Shown: positions 23,601 to 33,514 of the stretch, in pieces
How positions within the stretch are numbered: the first letter of the stretch is position 1
Layout of the letters: each line of letters starts with the position of its first letter
Position numbers and translations under genes: made by a program
Assembly (NCBI RefSeq): GCF_031143425.1
Contig: NC_090443.1
Coordinates: 1,054,609,554-1,054,673,553, forward strand
Reading direction: 5' to 3'
Length of the DNA stretch: 64,000 nucleotides
Source: Pleurodeles waltl
Lineage: Eukaryota; Chordata; Amphibia; Caudata; Salamandridae
The notes under the pieces: model-generated
Told to the model about the DNA's origin: nothing
What the model saw: the letters and a program-made list of their open reading frames with translations, nothing else
The model's database searches: none

Positions 23601-26309
23601 GGCCAATCCTCCTCTGAGGGCTATTCAGGATCTCTCCAGTGGGCTTTTCCTCAGATTACGACTTGCAAGAATCCAGCAGGACTCCTCTTCACTTCTCTCT
23701 TCAACTTCTGCCAAGGATTGGCTGCTGACTGCTTCAGGATGCCTGCAAAACCGCAACAAAGTAGCCAGAAGACTACCAGCGACATTGTAGCGCCTAATCT
23801 TGCTGGCTTTCTCAACTGGTTCCTGGTGGTGCATGCTCTGCGGGCTGCCTGCCTTCACCCTGCACTGGAAGCCACCAAGAAATTTCCTGTGGGTCGACAG
23901 AATCTTCCCCCTGCTTCAGCAGGCACCAAACTTCAGCTTCACCGGTACTCTGGGTCCCCTCTCATCCTGACGAGTGTGGCCCTGGAACACATGTGGTGGA
24001 CCCAAGTGACCCAGACAGACCAGTGGTCAAACTGTCCAAATTTGGAGGAGGTAAGTCCTTGCCTCCCCTCTCCAGACAGTAATCCTGTGCACCATGTGAT
24101 CTGCAGCTACAAGGGCTTCTGTGCACATTTCCAAGAACTCCTGCATGCACAGCTGAGCCTAGATTCCTAGCACTCTGTCCTGCGATGCTCAGCTCCCTGA
24201 GTTGATCTCTGGTGTCGTGGGACCTCTCTTTGCAGTGTTGAGATGACCGCTGTGTTCAGACTTCTTGAACTTGTGTTCAAGGACTTCTGCCGGTGCTTCC
24301 TTCCTGTCCGAGGGCTCTCTACGTTGCTGAGGGCCCCCTATGTCTCCTCTCCCAAGTGGCGACATCCTGGTCTTTCCTGGGCCCGGGCAGCACCCTTTTT
24401 TCTCCAACCACGACTCTTGGAGCTAGCAAGACTTGTTTGCAGTATTTTGCCAAGGAAACAGCTCTGCTTCCTCCAGCACGCCGTGGGACATCTTCTGCAC
24501 GAAGAAGAACTTCCTACCTCCTTCCGTTGTTGCAAAACCTGTAGCTTCTTCCAACCGGAGGCAGCCATTTTGCACCTTTGGGTTTAGTGGGCTTCTGCCC
24601 CCCCCCCGGACACTTTAGCGACTCTTGGACTTGGTCCCCTTCCGTTGCAGGTCTTCAGGTCCAGGAATCCGTCTTCAGTGCTTTGCAGTCTGTTGTGGTC
24701 CTTGCAAAATCCTTTATCACACCTTTAGTGCGTTTCTGGGGAAATTGTAGTACTTTACTCCTACTTTCCAGGGTCTTGGGTTGGGGGTATCTTTTACACC
24801 CTTAGTGTTTTCTTACACTCACAGTGACCCTCTACACACTACACTAGCCTAGGGGTCCATTCGTGGTTCGCATTCCACTTTCTTAGTATATGGTTTGTTT
24901 TGCCCCTTGGCCTATTGCATCCTATTGTATTCTACAGTGTTTGCACTACTTTCTGACTGTTTTACTTATCTGATTTGGTTTGATGTGTATATTGTGTGTA
25001 TGTTACCTCCTATGGGAGTATATCCTCTGAGTTATTTTTGGCACATTGTCACTAAAATAAAGTACCTTTATTTTTAGTAACTATGAGTATTGTCTTTCTT
25101 ATGATTTAGTACCTATATGATATAAGTGGTATTGCATGAGCTTTGCATGTCTCCTAGTTCAGCCTTGGCTGTTCTGCTATAGCTACCTCTATCAGCCTAA
25201 GCTCCTAGAACACTACTACACTCTACAAATAAGGGATAACTGGACCTGGCACTAGGTTTAAGTACCATTGGTACCCACTATAAGCCAGGCCAGCCTCCTA
25301 CAGGTGACTCCTCCTTGTTTTTCTCATTATCTCCTCCGGACTTGCCACCAAAAGTGGGGGCTGTGTCTGGAGGGGTGGGCATCTCCACTAGCTGGGATGA
25401 CCTGGGGCGCTGTAACAACAGGCATGAGCCTTTGAGGCTCACCACCAGGTGTTACAGTTCCTGCAGGGGGAGGTGAGAAGCACCTCCACCCAGTGCAGGC
25501 TTTGTTCCTGGCCACAGAGTGACAAATGCACTCACCCCATGTGGCCAGAAACTCATCTGGTTGTGGCAGGCCGGAAGAAACTGGTCAGCCTAACACTAGG
25601 AGTCAGACTGGCATGCAGGGGACATCTCTAAGATACCCTTTGTGTGCTTTTTTCAATAGATCCCACACTGGCATCAGTGTGAATTTATTGTGCTGAGAAA
25701 TTTGATACCAAACTTCCCAGATTTCAGTATAGCCATTATGGAACTGTGGAGTTCGTAACTGACAGACTCTCAGACCATATACTCTGTATGGCTACCCTGC
25801 ACTTACAATGTCTAAGATTTGGCTTAGACACTGTAGGGGCATAGTGCTCATGCACATATGCCCTCACCTGTGGTATAGTGCACCCTGCCTTAGGGCTGTA
25901 AGGCCTGCTAGAGGGGTGACTTACCTATGCCAGAGGCAGTGAGAGGTGGGAATCGCACCCTGAGGAGAGTGCCATGTCGATTTAGTAATTTTCTCCCCAC
26001 CAGCACACACAAACTGTGAGGCAGTGTGCATGTGCTGAGTGAGGGGTCCCCAGGGTGGCATAATACATGTTGCAGCCTATAGAGACCTTACCTGGCCACA
26101 GGGCCCTTGGTACCAGGGGTACCATTTACAAGGGACTTATCTGTGTGCCAGGGCTGTGCCAATTGTGGGGAACAAAGGTACAGTTTAGGGAAAGAACACT
26201 GGTGGTGGGGCCTGGTTAGCAGGATCCCAGCACACGTTCAATCATAACTGGCATCAACAAAAGGCAAAAAGTTAGGGGGTAACTATGCCAAGGAAGGCAT
26301 TTCCTTACA
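20684..26309 (-). mobile_element. Long LTR, family B, reverse orientation, split by a family A solo LTR
   Basis: The plus-strand left end is TGTAGGAAGTTGGC and the right end GGCATTTCCTTACA, the same termini as at 8170-10804. The family B sequence occupies 20684-22347 and 25303-26309 (about 2.67 kb in all). Between them lies a complete family A LTR with its own 5-bp target duplication. No domain-bearing frame exists in it. No target duplication was found around the outer element (agatg against gtata). Confidence 0.82.
22348..25302 (+). mobile_element. Solo LTR, family A (2,955 bp) with 5-bp target duplication
   Basis: Begins TGTAGGAAAGTACC, ends CAGCCTCCTACA, and is flanked by GGTGA at 22343-22347 and 25303-25307. 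TG...CA ends plus a 5-bp duplication are the signature of LTR-element integration. A polyadenylation signal AATAAA at 25056-25061 lies about 240 nt before the end, fitting an R-U5 boundary. There is no internal coding region, so this is a solo LTR left by LTR-LTR recombination, or a very long non-autonomous LTR element. Short open frames inside have no recognisable domains. Confidence 0.85.
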
Positions 26310-26410
26310 GTATATAATGCGTTTACCACCAGTTGGGGTATTGCCTATACAGTATTTTAGTATTTGTGTTGACCTAATAAAGTAGCTTTATTTTTGTGAC
26401 ACAGTCTGGT

Positions 26411-26461
<51 letters not shown>

Positions 26462-26658
26462 ACGTGCTGTGTAACTATAGTGGTATTGCACAAGCTTTGC
26501 ATGTCTCCTAGATACGTCATGGCTGTTCATCCACAGCTACCTCTAGAGAGCCCTGGCTTCCTAGGCACTGCCTATACGTCACCAATAGGGGATACCTGGG
26601 CGTGGCATAAGGTGATATCACCATGGGTGCTCGCCACACACCAGGCCAGCTTCCTACA
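26310..26658 (+). mobile_element. 3' end fragment of a family A-type LTR
   Basis: Aligns by blocks with the last 300 bp of the LTR at 22348-25302: AATAAA context 'aataaagtagctttattttt', then 'ggtattgcacaagctttgcatgtctcctag', ending CAGCTTCCTACA. A TG dinucleotide expansion is inserted after the poly(A) signal. The 5' part is missing. Confidence 0.75.
26413..26459. repeat. (TG)n microsatellite
   Basis: About 47 bp of uninterrupted TG inside the LTR fragment. The matching family A copy has ordinary sequence here, so the expansion arose after insertion. Confidence 0.95.
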
Positions 26659-27553
26659 CTCTGCACCCGCCACCGCTGTGCTGCTCAGGGTGTGAGTCTG
26701 GTGCTGTCTTGTGGCCCCTTGTACTTACCTCAGCTCCAGGAGATTGAGCCCTGATCCCACTTTACTCACCTGTGAGCTGCGCTGCAGCAGATACCCCCTG
26801 TCTACACTGGAAAGCATTGAACGCCCGATGCTGTGTTGCCACTCTGCACCCGGCTGTCCCTGTGCCGCTGAGGGTGTAACCTTGTGGCTGCATCGGTGCT
26901 CGCTTTCACCCCCGGACGCCAACCTTTGCCACCACTGGTACTCACCTGTGAGCAGTATGTCAAACCCCCCCACCACCCCACCACTACCCCTATTCCTCCA
27001 TTTCCTCACCCCTCGGGCCCCATTGAGTAACATTGGGCACCAACTCCTAGTTTGACCTCTGCACCCACGCGGCTGTGGGTGCATCTTTGCTACCAACCTG
27101 AACCTTTCCCGGTGCTAGCTTAAAGAACTGAAGACTGGGACCGTAAGTCATGTGCTTACCTGCAAAAATGTGTCATTCTTTTCCCCAAATAGGGTAACAT
27201 TGAAAAACTCTGAAAATTGCACTATGTTGATTTTTGAAACAGGAACGTAGTTTTAATTGTAAAACTGCTAACCTTATAACAAAGTTATTTAGTTCAAAGC
27301 GTGTATAATAGCAACTGTTATTTTTCTAAATTGGTCTTGGATTTATTCTTTGAGTATGTGTCTCATTTATTGCCTCTGTGAGTACAAGAAATGCTTAACA
27401 CAACTCCTTGATAAACCTAGCTGCTCGAGCACAGTACCAGAAACACAGCTCTAAACCGATCTAGTTTCTGTCTCTGTACTTCTTTGGGGATCCACTGGAC
27501 TCTGCAAAGTGTACTTCATTTTAGTGCGCTATAGAGAGAGCCAGCTTCCTGCA
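26659..27553 (+). mobile_element. 3' part of a family B-related LTR
   Basis: Shares with family B the 'ctgcacccgg' and 'gccgctgagggtgta' blocks, then an A/T-rich stretch. It also shares the terminal blocks 'tttgagtatgtgtctcatttattgcc' and 'ggatccactggactctgc', ending CCAGCTTCCTGCA. Plus-strand sense. The 5' part is not present, and it is more diverged than the other B copies. Confidence 0.65.
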
Positions 27554-27722
27554 GTGTACAAATACTTTACACATTGCCCTGAGATAAGCTTGACTGCTCG
27601 TGCCAAGCTACCAAGGGAGTGAGCAGGGGTCTGAGCTGTGTGAATCCCTTACCCTGACTAGAGTTAGGGTCCCTCCTTGGCAGGGTGTAAACCACTGCCA
27701 ACTAGTGACCCCATTTCTAACA
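27554..27722 (+). mobile_element. 3' end of a further LTR (5' LTR end of Gmr1-like element 1)
   Basis: Ends CCCATTTCTAACA. It contains 'ctgactgctcg' as in the other long LTRs and 'gcaaaccactgccaacta'-type sequence that recurs at 31815-31835. It is followed by one base and then a candidate primer-binding site, which is the expected position for the end of a 5' LTR. Confidence 0.6.
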
Positions 27723-27723
27723 C

Positions 27724-27741
27724 TGGTGATCAGCAGTGAGA
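27724..27741 (+). promoter_or_regulatory. Candidate primer-binding site, Gypsy element 1
   Basis: TGGTGATCAGCAGTGAGA starts one base after the LTR end. The TGG start matches the CCA end of a tRNA. The parallel site at 36164 begins TGGTGGTGCAGCG, so the two elements share the design. I could not assign the tRNA. Confidence 0.5.
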
Positions 27742-27857
27742 ATAGGACTTGTATTTGTACTTGACATATTGCAGACCATTACACTCCAAAATACTGGTTT
27801 GATTTTCTTGTTTTTGCAACTTTTGAGTTTGATTTAGAATCACGCCTCAGTCAGGGG

Positions 27858-28456
27858 TTGCTTCTCGTGGCAAGGCGAACGCCGCGGGAGGACGACGATA
27901 TATTTTAGAGTGGATGTGACTCAAAGCGGATTGTCTACTCAATATAATAATCGGCATGTCGGAAAATTTGGAAGATGTTATATGGGACGCTAGACTACAC
28001 TTTGCTTGTGATGGGGATCCCAAAAACATTCTTTAAGTATACAGTTCGGAAGTCCCTCTAATTAGTATGGAAGCCCTGATGAAGTCTTTGAGATTACTTA
28101 TCTCATAGGACGAAACACGTGTTGGCTGTTGTTGCAATATGGAGAATTGTTTCAAGGACGTTTTTGTGGCTTTAATGGACTTTAATTTCCAAAATTAAAT
28201 TGAACTATTGCCTATTTTTCTGGTCCGAATCATATTTGATGGCCTACCAAATCATGATACACATGGAGGAATTAACTTTTTATTCATGAGTGCCCTGATA
28301 TTTGTTTGTCATGGTTTGGTTTCCTTGGAAACATTGGAGGAGTGAGGAAGATCCTCCTGCCAGGAGCACCGTGCATTTAAGAATATGTCAAGTCTGATTT
28401 AGTAACTGACTGTGAGCGCTGTTTCCTATGTTTTCTTCCTTTTCATTAATCCTGTG
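27858..28456 (+). mobile_element. 599-bp insertion with 12-bp target duplication, Penelope-like
   Basis: CTCAGTCAGGGG occurs exactly at 27846-27857 and 28457-28468. Removing the segment and one repeat would make the flanking gag lead-in continuous, so this is an insertion into the start of a gag region. It carries a hammerhead-ribozyme-like motif at 28070-28128 and no coding frame. Penelope-like retroelements are known to carry minimal type I hammerheads in their repeats and to make variable-length target duplications, which fits. A SINE-like or retrozyme-like origin is also possible. Confidence 0.7.
28070..28128 (+). ncRNA. Hammerhead ribozyme-like motif
   Basis: Core box CTGATGA at 28076-28082 and GAAA at 28112-28115. 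Between them stem II is extended: GTCTT with AGGAC, then TGAGAT with ATCTCA, closing on a TACTT loop. Stem III is the palindrome AACACGTGTT (28114-28123) with no loop, so a dimer would be needed, as in known minimal type I hammerheads. Stem I is AGCC (28072-28075) with GGCT (28124-28127). Cleavage would fall after GTT at 28123. One extra A between the CTGATGA box and stem II departs from the consensus and may weaken it. Confidence 0.55.
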
Positions 28457-29830
28457 CTCAGTCAGGGGAGCCATCAGTGGGAGCTACAGAGTTGGTGTTG
28501 GAGCAAGAGAGGTTTGAGATCTATTTGGTGCCTCAGCTCACAAAGTTCTGCAAGGAGCTCAAATGTCCTATTAAAGGACTCACGAGGAAGGAGAAGCTAC
28601 AAAAAGCACTGAGGACCTGGTTAGCTGCAAAGGAGGCTGATGAGCACACAGGGGAGGAGAATGCTGTTGTGGAGGGAGAGGAGCAAAACCTGCATGATGA
28701 TTTGATGGAGAATCAGGGTCTGCCTGGGAAGAGGGCACCTTCCAAGGCAAGCAGCAGTGTTTCCTCAAGAGGTATCACCCCAGAGGAGCTGAAGGACAGG
28801 TGGAAGGCTATTAGGCTCCAGATGGAGCTGGAGAAGCTCAAGCTGAATTGTGAGATAGACCTTCAATTGGGACTAGCCGGGTTCAAAAGAGAGGCAGAGA
28901 AAGAAGGAATCACCATAGAGGAAAAGAAAAGGTTTTTAACTCAATAACTGAGCTTAAAGGAGCTGGATATACAGAGCAGATCCAGGCCAGATGGTGGCAG
29001 CAGTGCTACAGTGTGGCATGAGGGGGAGGTACACATACCCATGGATGAGGTGAAGGATTTTGTTGTGGGGGTTGACATAGAGCAGTGGTTCAGGGATTAT
29101 GAAGTGGCACTAAGGAGGCACAGGGTCCCTGGGAGAGATTGGGGGGACAGGCCTGTGGAAGTACTTCTCACTGGAGGGGAGGGACATCTTGTTGGCATTA
29201 GATCCAGAGGATCAGAGGAGGTATCCTGCCATGAAGGATGCCCTGACCGGGAGTTATGGTCTCACCTCAGAGAGTTACAGGCTAAAATTTAGGGAGAGCA
29301 CTAAACTTGGGTCCCAAACTTGGGTGGAGTATGCTGATTCTTTCTGCAGAGCACTGGATGGTTGGGTGAAGGGCGGCGCAGTAACAGTGGGGCTGTACAG
29401 TTTGATTGCATGGCATCACTTGTTCAGTCATTTTCCAGAGCTGTGCAAGCACTTGATTGACAGCAAGCTTACTGACCCCAGGAAGCTTGCCAAGGAGGTG
29501 GACCACTGACTCAGCACCAGGGTCCAAAAGAAATTGGATGTGGGAGACTCAGCCAAGGGTGGGCAGGGCCCCCAAAAGAAGAAAGAGGGGGATTCCAAGA
29601 GAGAGAGCCAGGTCCCAGGATAATGGGGGGAGAAAAAGGTTCCGATGTCCCTTCTGACCAGACAGAGGGAGGTTCTCGTGGACGATGGCCCAGGGCACCC
29701 CATTTTCAACCCTGTTGCTTTGAGTGTTCTCTGGTAGGGCACAAGAAAAGTGACTCTGGCTGTCCTAAGAAAACCCCCACTTGTGGCCTCTCTACAGGGG
29801 TGGCCAATGTGTTCTGAGGGGGTGAAAATC
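28457..29830 (+). pseudogene. Gypsy (Gmr1-like) Gag with SCAN-like region, element 1
   Basis: First segment to the TAA at 28945-28947: an N-terminal helix (LVPQLTKFCKEL), then a coiled-coil-like L-K-D-R-W-K...LEKLKLN stretch. The same frame continues past the stop with V-D-I-E-Q-W-F. A frameshift in a G-run near 29150 follows. Then SYRLKFRESTK, WVEYADSFCRALDGWVKG, HFPELCKHLIDSKL and DPRKLAKEVDH, which is the region from which vertebrate SCAN domains are held to derive (Gmr1-like Gag). A TGA at 29507-29509 sits where a Trp is expected. A zinc-knuckle remnant CFECSLVGHKKSDSGC lies at about 29722-29769, in another frame. Clearly dead. Not a host SCAN gene: it sits behind an LTR and primer site and before a retroviral protease. 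Confidence 0.75.
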
Positions 29831-29944
29831 CTCAGGGGCAAGGCACAGACCATGCCTTAATCTCCCTTAGTTGGGAGATAACCTCAGAGGGTGAGTTGGT
29901 GATCCCAGAAGGTGGGAGACATCACTTCCAACAGGTAAAAGTGT

Positions 29945-30180
29945 AGAGGGTCCAAGTCCCTGCTCTGAGGGACACTGGGGCTAGCCAGACCATGGTTGTG
30001 GAAAGGATAGTTCCCTCAGAACAGTACACCAGCCAGGTGTGTAGAGTGACTCCAGCAGATCTTTTCCCACCCTATGGCTCTGGTGTCTCTAGAGTGGGGT
30101 GGGGAGGTGACCCAGAGAAGGGTCATCGTTAGTCCGCAGATGTCCATAGACAGCATTCTGGGGAATGAGGTGCCCCCTTT
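29945..30180 (+). pseudogene. Gypsy retropepsin remnant, element 1
   Basis: The frame reads VPALRDTGASQTMVVE, with the active-site D-T-G-A at about 29969-29980, followed by a region ending in a changed frame with 'SADVHR' and 'G-N-E-V-P-P-L-S' pieces. About 75 codons are readable. It follows the Gag zinc knuckle by about 180 bp, the normal Gypsy order. No RT or integrase follows in the next 650 bp. Confidence 0.65.
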
Positions 30181-30843
30181 GTCAGGGGAACTGGGAGGGA
30201 CATCTGCCAAAGGCGCTCTAACAGTTCAGTTTTCTGGGAGTACTACTCCAAAGCAGAAGGTCCACGACCCCCTCCCACCCCCCCCCCCTCAAGGAGGGTA
30301 CAGCCTAAGGATATAGACCCTAGGTTGAGTGACCAGTCTCAGAATACCACCCCTGAACTGGTGGGTGGGGAAGTGGAAAAATGATGAAAAGCAGCCCTGG
30401 GGCTAGTTCCCCCACTGTTCAGGGCTTGAGACTCCGGGATGTCCTTGGGCCTGGCTCTTGACATTGACAGCTGACAGTGGCCTTTGTTGGTTGTTGGCCT
30501 TGTGGTCAGCGTTTTCACTGGGTTGGGGACCGAAGTTAGACACAAGGTGTGGAATGGGCCACATCACACTGTTGGCCATGATCTGTGAGCAAGGTAAGGA
30601 GAAGTGCTGCAGAGATGGAGTCCACAGATGAGGAGAAGGGTTCCCCCGGTTAGCTCAGTGGGCCCTGAGTGTGTAGCCAAAGGGATCCACCTGGGTTCAG
30701 AAAAGCGTAGAACTGACAAGAGCCCCTGCAGTAGCGGGCCACTGTCTGGGTTCTGTCACCCTAAGCAGGAAAGTCTAGCAAGGTATTGATTGGACTATCC
30801 TGGCTTTAGGCTGGAAGGGGATTGTGTTGGACAAGGCCCTTTT
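30181..30843. other. Spacer between protease remnant and 3' LTR, no gene
   Basis: Contains a C-run at 30272-30288 and short broken frames without recognised domains. RT, RNase H and integrase that should lie here are deleted. Confidence 0.5.
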
Positions 30844-32106
30844 TGTAGGGTTATTCCCAAACATTTTGCTTCTAATATCCTGTTTTTGATCCTGTGCTGA
30901 ATTTAGTTTTTGCTGGCTTTATGGTTCTGGGCACTTTACCACTGCTGACCAGTGCTAAAGTGCAAGTGCTCTCTGTCTAAATTGTATTGGTGATTGGATT
31001 ATCCATGATTGGCATATTTGATTTTCTAGTAATTCCCTAGTATAGTGCACCATGTGTTCCCAGGGCCTGTAAACCAAATGCTACTAGTGGGCCTGCAGCA
31101 CTGGTTGTGCCACCCACATTAGTAGCCCTGTAAACATGCCTCAGACCTGCCACTGCAGTGTTTGTGAGTGCAGTTTTAAACTGCCAATTCAACTTGGCAA
31201 GTGTACCTGGTGCCGCTCTTCTACTCTGCACGGCCACCTGCACCAGAGCCGTGGTCCAGCTGAATGCAATAACTGCGACCTGTAACACCAGCCTGACGCC
31301 AGCACAGCACCTTTGAAGTCCCGCCACAGCATGAGTTTCAAGTGCTGTGTCACTGACGTCTGTGACACCGAACTCTGCCGCAGCACATGTGGCCCTGTGG
31401 TGTAATTGCAACACCACAAAGTCAATGCCTTACATCTTGACCTGCTGGATTCATTGACCTCACCGTGTCGTAAGGAAGAAACATCTTGCTACTGACACCG
31501 CATCACCTCCCCTACAACCATAAGGACCCGACGCCTCATCTCCCAGGTAGCCGTAAGGAACCGAAGCTGCACTGGCTCTAGCGACGCCTCACCTCCCCGA
31601 CTCCGTGCAATGTCTTTGTTTCCTCGTTTTCCAAGGTACTGTATCTGGGGTCAATGCAACTCTTTGACCGGCCCGCACTTCCCGTGAGTTTGTCAGACTG
31701 TTGGGAATGACTCCGTCAAGGCATTGTGGTAACCCCAGTTGGAGCTATTGGGTTTCTAAGTGCTATACTAAGATTGGCTAGTAGTGGTAGTGGTGGTTCC
31801 TACTTGGACTGGGTGCAAACCACTACCAACTACAGACCCAATTCCTAACAATATATAAAGATACTTGCTATTTTCATAAATTGGTGTGGATCTCCTCCTT
31901 GAGTCATCCATTTCACTTATTGACTATTGTATGTATTTGTGGATGTCTTGTACTCCTCTGTGTTAAGGCTGGTCAACCACACTACCGCCAAATAGAGTAC
32001 TTTGGGATTGCATAGCAAGACCCTGTCCGCTCATAGGGGAACCACTGGACTCTTTACATGGTGTATTTAGTTAGTGCTATACCACATAAATTGCCAGCTT
32101 CCTACA
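30844..32106 (+). mobile_element. LTR, family D (possible 3' LTR of element 1)
   Basis: Begins TGTAGGGTTATTCCC and ends TTGCCAGCTTCCTACA. The final 250 bp share the A/B-type terminal module ('aaatagagtactttggga', 'gaaccactggactcttta'). It contains a separate small LTR-like segment at 31699-31850. Plus-strand sense, downstream of the Gag-protease remnant, so it could be that element's 3' LTR, but it is not the same family as the fragment at 27554-27722. Confidence 0.6.
31699..31850 (+). mobile_element. Short TGTT...AACA segment inside LTR D
   Basis: 152 bp beginning TGTTGGGAATGA and ending CAATTCCTAACA, with complementary ends (TGTTRGGAAT). Its last 40 bp resemble the LTR end at 27680-27722 (CCCATTTCTAACA). 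It splits the D-type terminal module from its upstream part. No target duplication was found. Confidence 0.5.
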
Positions 32107-32440
32107 ACTACGCATGCAGGCCCTGCAGCAGCAGGCTTGAGACAGGTTTGAAAGACTACTTCTGTGGGTGGTGCAATCCGTGCCCCAGGCCCACTAGCAG
32201 CACTTAATTTACATGCCCTGGGTATATGGTATAACATATTACATGGGACTTACAGGTAAATTAAATATTCCAAACAGGTGTAAAAACAATCATACCAAGT
32301 TTTAGGGGAGAGAGCACCGGTTACCAATGGTAAAGTACCCAGAGTCCTAAAGCCAACAAAACAGGGTCAGAAAAATAGGATGAGAAAGGTAAAAAGTTTG
32401 GGGATAACCCTGCAGAAAGTGTAGTTTCCAGCATGCACCA
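32107..32440 (-). mobile_element. Family D LTR 5' fragment, reverse orientation
   Basis: The reverse complement of this stretch repeats blocks of 30860-31170: 'gggcactttaccattgg'-type sequence, 'gggcctgtaa' and 'gtagccctg' neighbours. Together with the forward D copy it forms a diverged inverted pair. Confidence 0.55.
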
Positions 32441-32469
32441 TGACCCAAACCGCTGAACCTGGCATCATG

Positions 32470-33128
32470 GTGCCTGACCACTTAGAATTTGTCCACTTGG
32501 ATTTATCACATGACTGTTGAAACATCCTAGCACAGACAACAACTCCAGCAACTACAGAAACCTACAATGCAAAGTGGTAGTTTCTGTGTCTAGTGCAAAA
32601 GTAAATATTTCCTTCCACCACAAGTAAAACATCAACCAATACTCCTGTACATATTAGATCATGCTAAAAGTGGCGAACAGTATTTATGGGTTACAGTCCA
32701 TTTATTGGCAGTATCAAGATTTTGAAGAGCAGAAACCGTATCATCTATTCTTATCTCCCAAAGAATCATAAAACAATTTGTGAAAGGACTCATCAGAGCA
32801 TTGCCACCTGTCATCCTTCAGTTCGCTGGGAGCTCAACACTGTCCTCGGTCAATTAATGCAACTTCCCTTTGAACCAGTACACAAGGTGCATTTATATTT
32901 TGGCTCATGGAAAATCGCACTAACATCCGCAATGAGAGTAGGGGAACTGCAAGCATTCACAGTCAAAGACCCATATCTCTGGTTCAGAAAGGGCAAAGTC
33001 ATCCTGAAAACAAATTCATACCTGGGGTTCAGACTGACTTTGACTTGAATGAACTAGTCATACAGTGTCTATTGTTCCCAAATCCAACTACATCAGAGGA
33101 ACCATTACATTTCTTAGACTTACATAGC
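32470..33128 (+). pseudogene. DIRS tyrosine recombinase fragment
   Basis: Readable pieces: PDHLEFVHLDLSHDC, TPATTETYNAKW, RWELNTVLGQLMQLPFEPVHK, MRVGELQAFTVKDPYLWFRKGKVILKTN and N-P-T-T-S-E-E. These follow the recombinase of DIRS copy 1 block by block (WNLNIVLTRLMGPPFEP, RRVSEIQAF). It ends before the HxxR and Tyr motifs, where an LTR sequence starts at about 33129. One of several DIRS lineages in the window, judged by its divergence from copy 1. Confidence 0.75.
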
Positions 33129-33282
33129 TTGTTGGTGACCTGGCTGGTCACTATCCCTCCTGCAATCCTGTGACTGTCGCGGGGCAGCTCGTAGGCAACT
33201 TCTAGGATGATCTGCAGCTCCTGGACCTCGCAGATGGACTTCTTTGACTGCCAAACCTAACCACTGCACTTGGACATTATGG

Positions 33283-33514
33283 CCCTCATTACGACTTCGA
33301 CCGCCAAAGCTGTGGGCGCCAACATACCGCCAGTGCTGGCGATATGTCTGGCGTCCTATTATGAAATTTCTGCTGGTCCAGCAGGCGGCAGCCTGGCGGT
33401 ATCGGCAGTATTACCATTGCGGGTCTGCCAGGATCATAATGTGGTGGTAAGTACCGCCATCCTGTTGCCGGTACTACTGCTACATTATCGCCACCCGCCA
33501 GGGTCATAATGACC
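33283..33514. mobile_element. Foldback MITE (family F, copy 2, diverged)
   Basis: Left end GGCCCTCATTACGACTTCG and right end ...GGGTCATAATGACCCC are imperfect inverted repeats. Several CCGCCAG/CTGGCGG pairs allow internal folding. The end style (G-rich, then TCATTACGAC) is shared with 19084-19249. Confidence 0.6.

Noticed and set aside
23718..24170. 150-codon frame in the family A LTR
   Set aside because: No domain, and it is contained in a solo LTR with TG...CA ends and a target duplication; treated as LTR sequence.
26396..26695. Val-Cys repeat frame
   Set aside because: Translation of the (TG)n tract.
28477..29509. Host SCAN-domain gene
   Set aside because: The region has retroviral order (LTR end, primer site, Gag, zinc knuckle, protease) and is full of stops; a Gypsy Gag explains it better.
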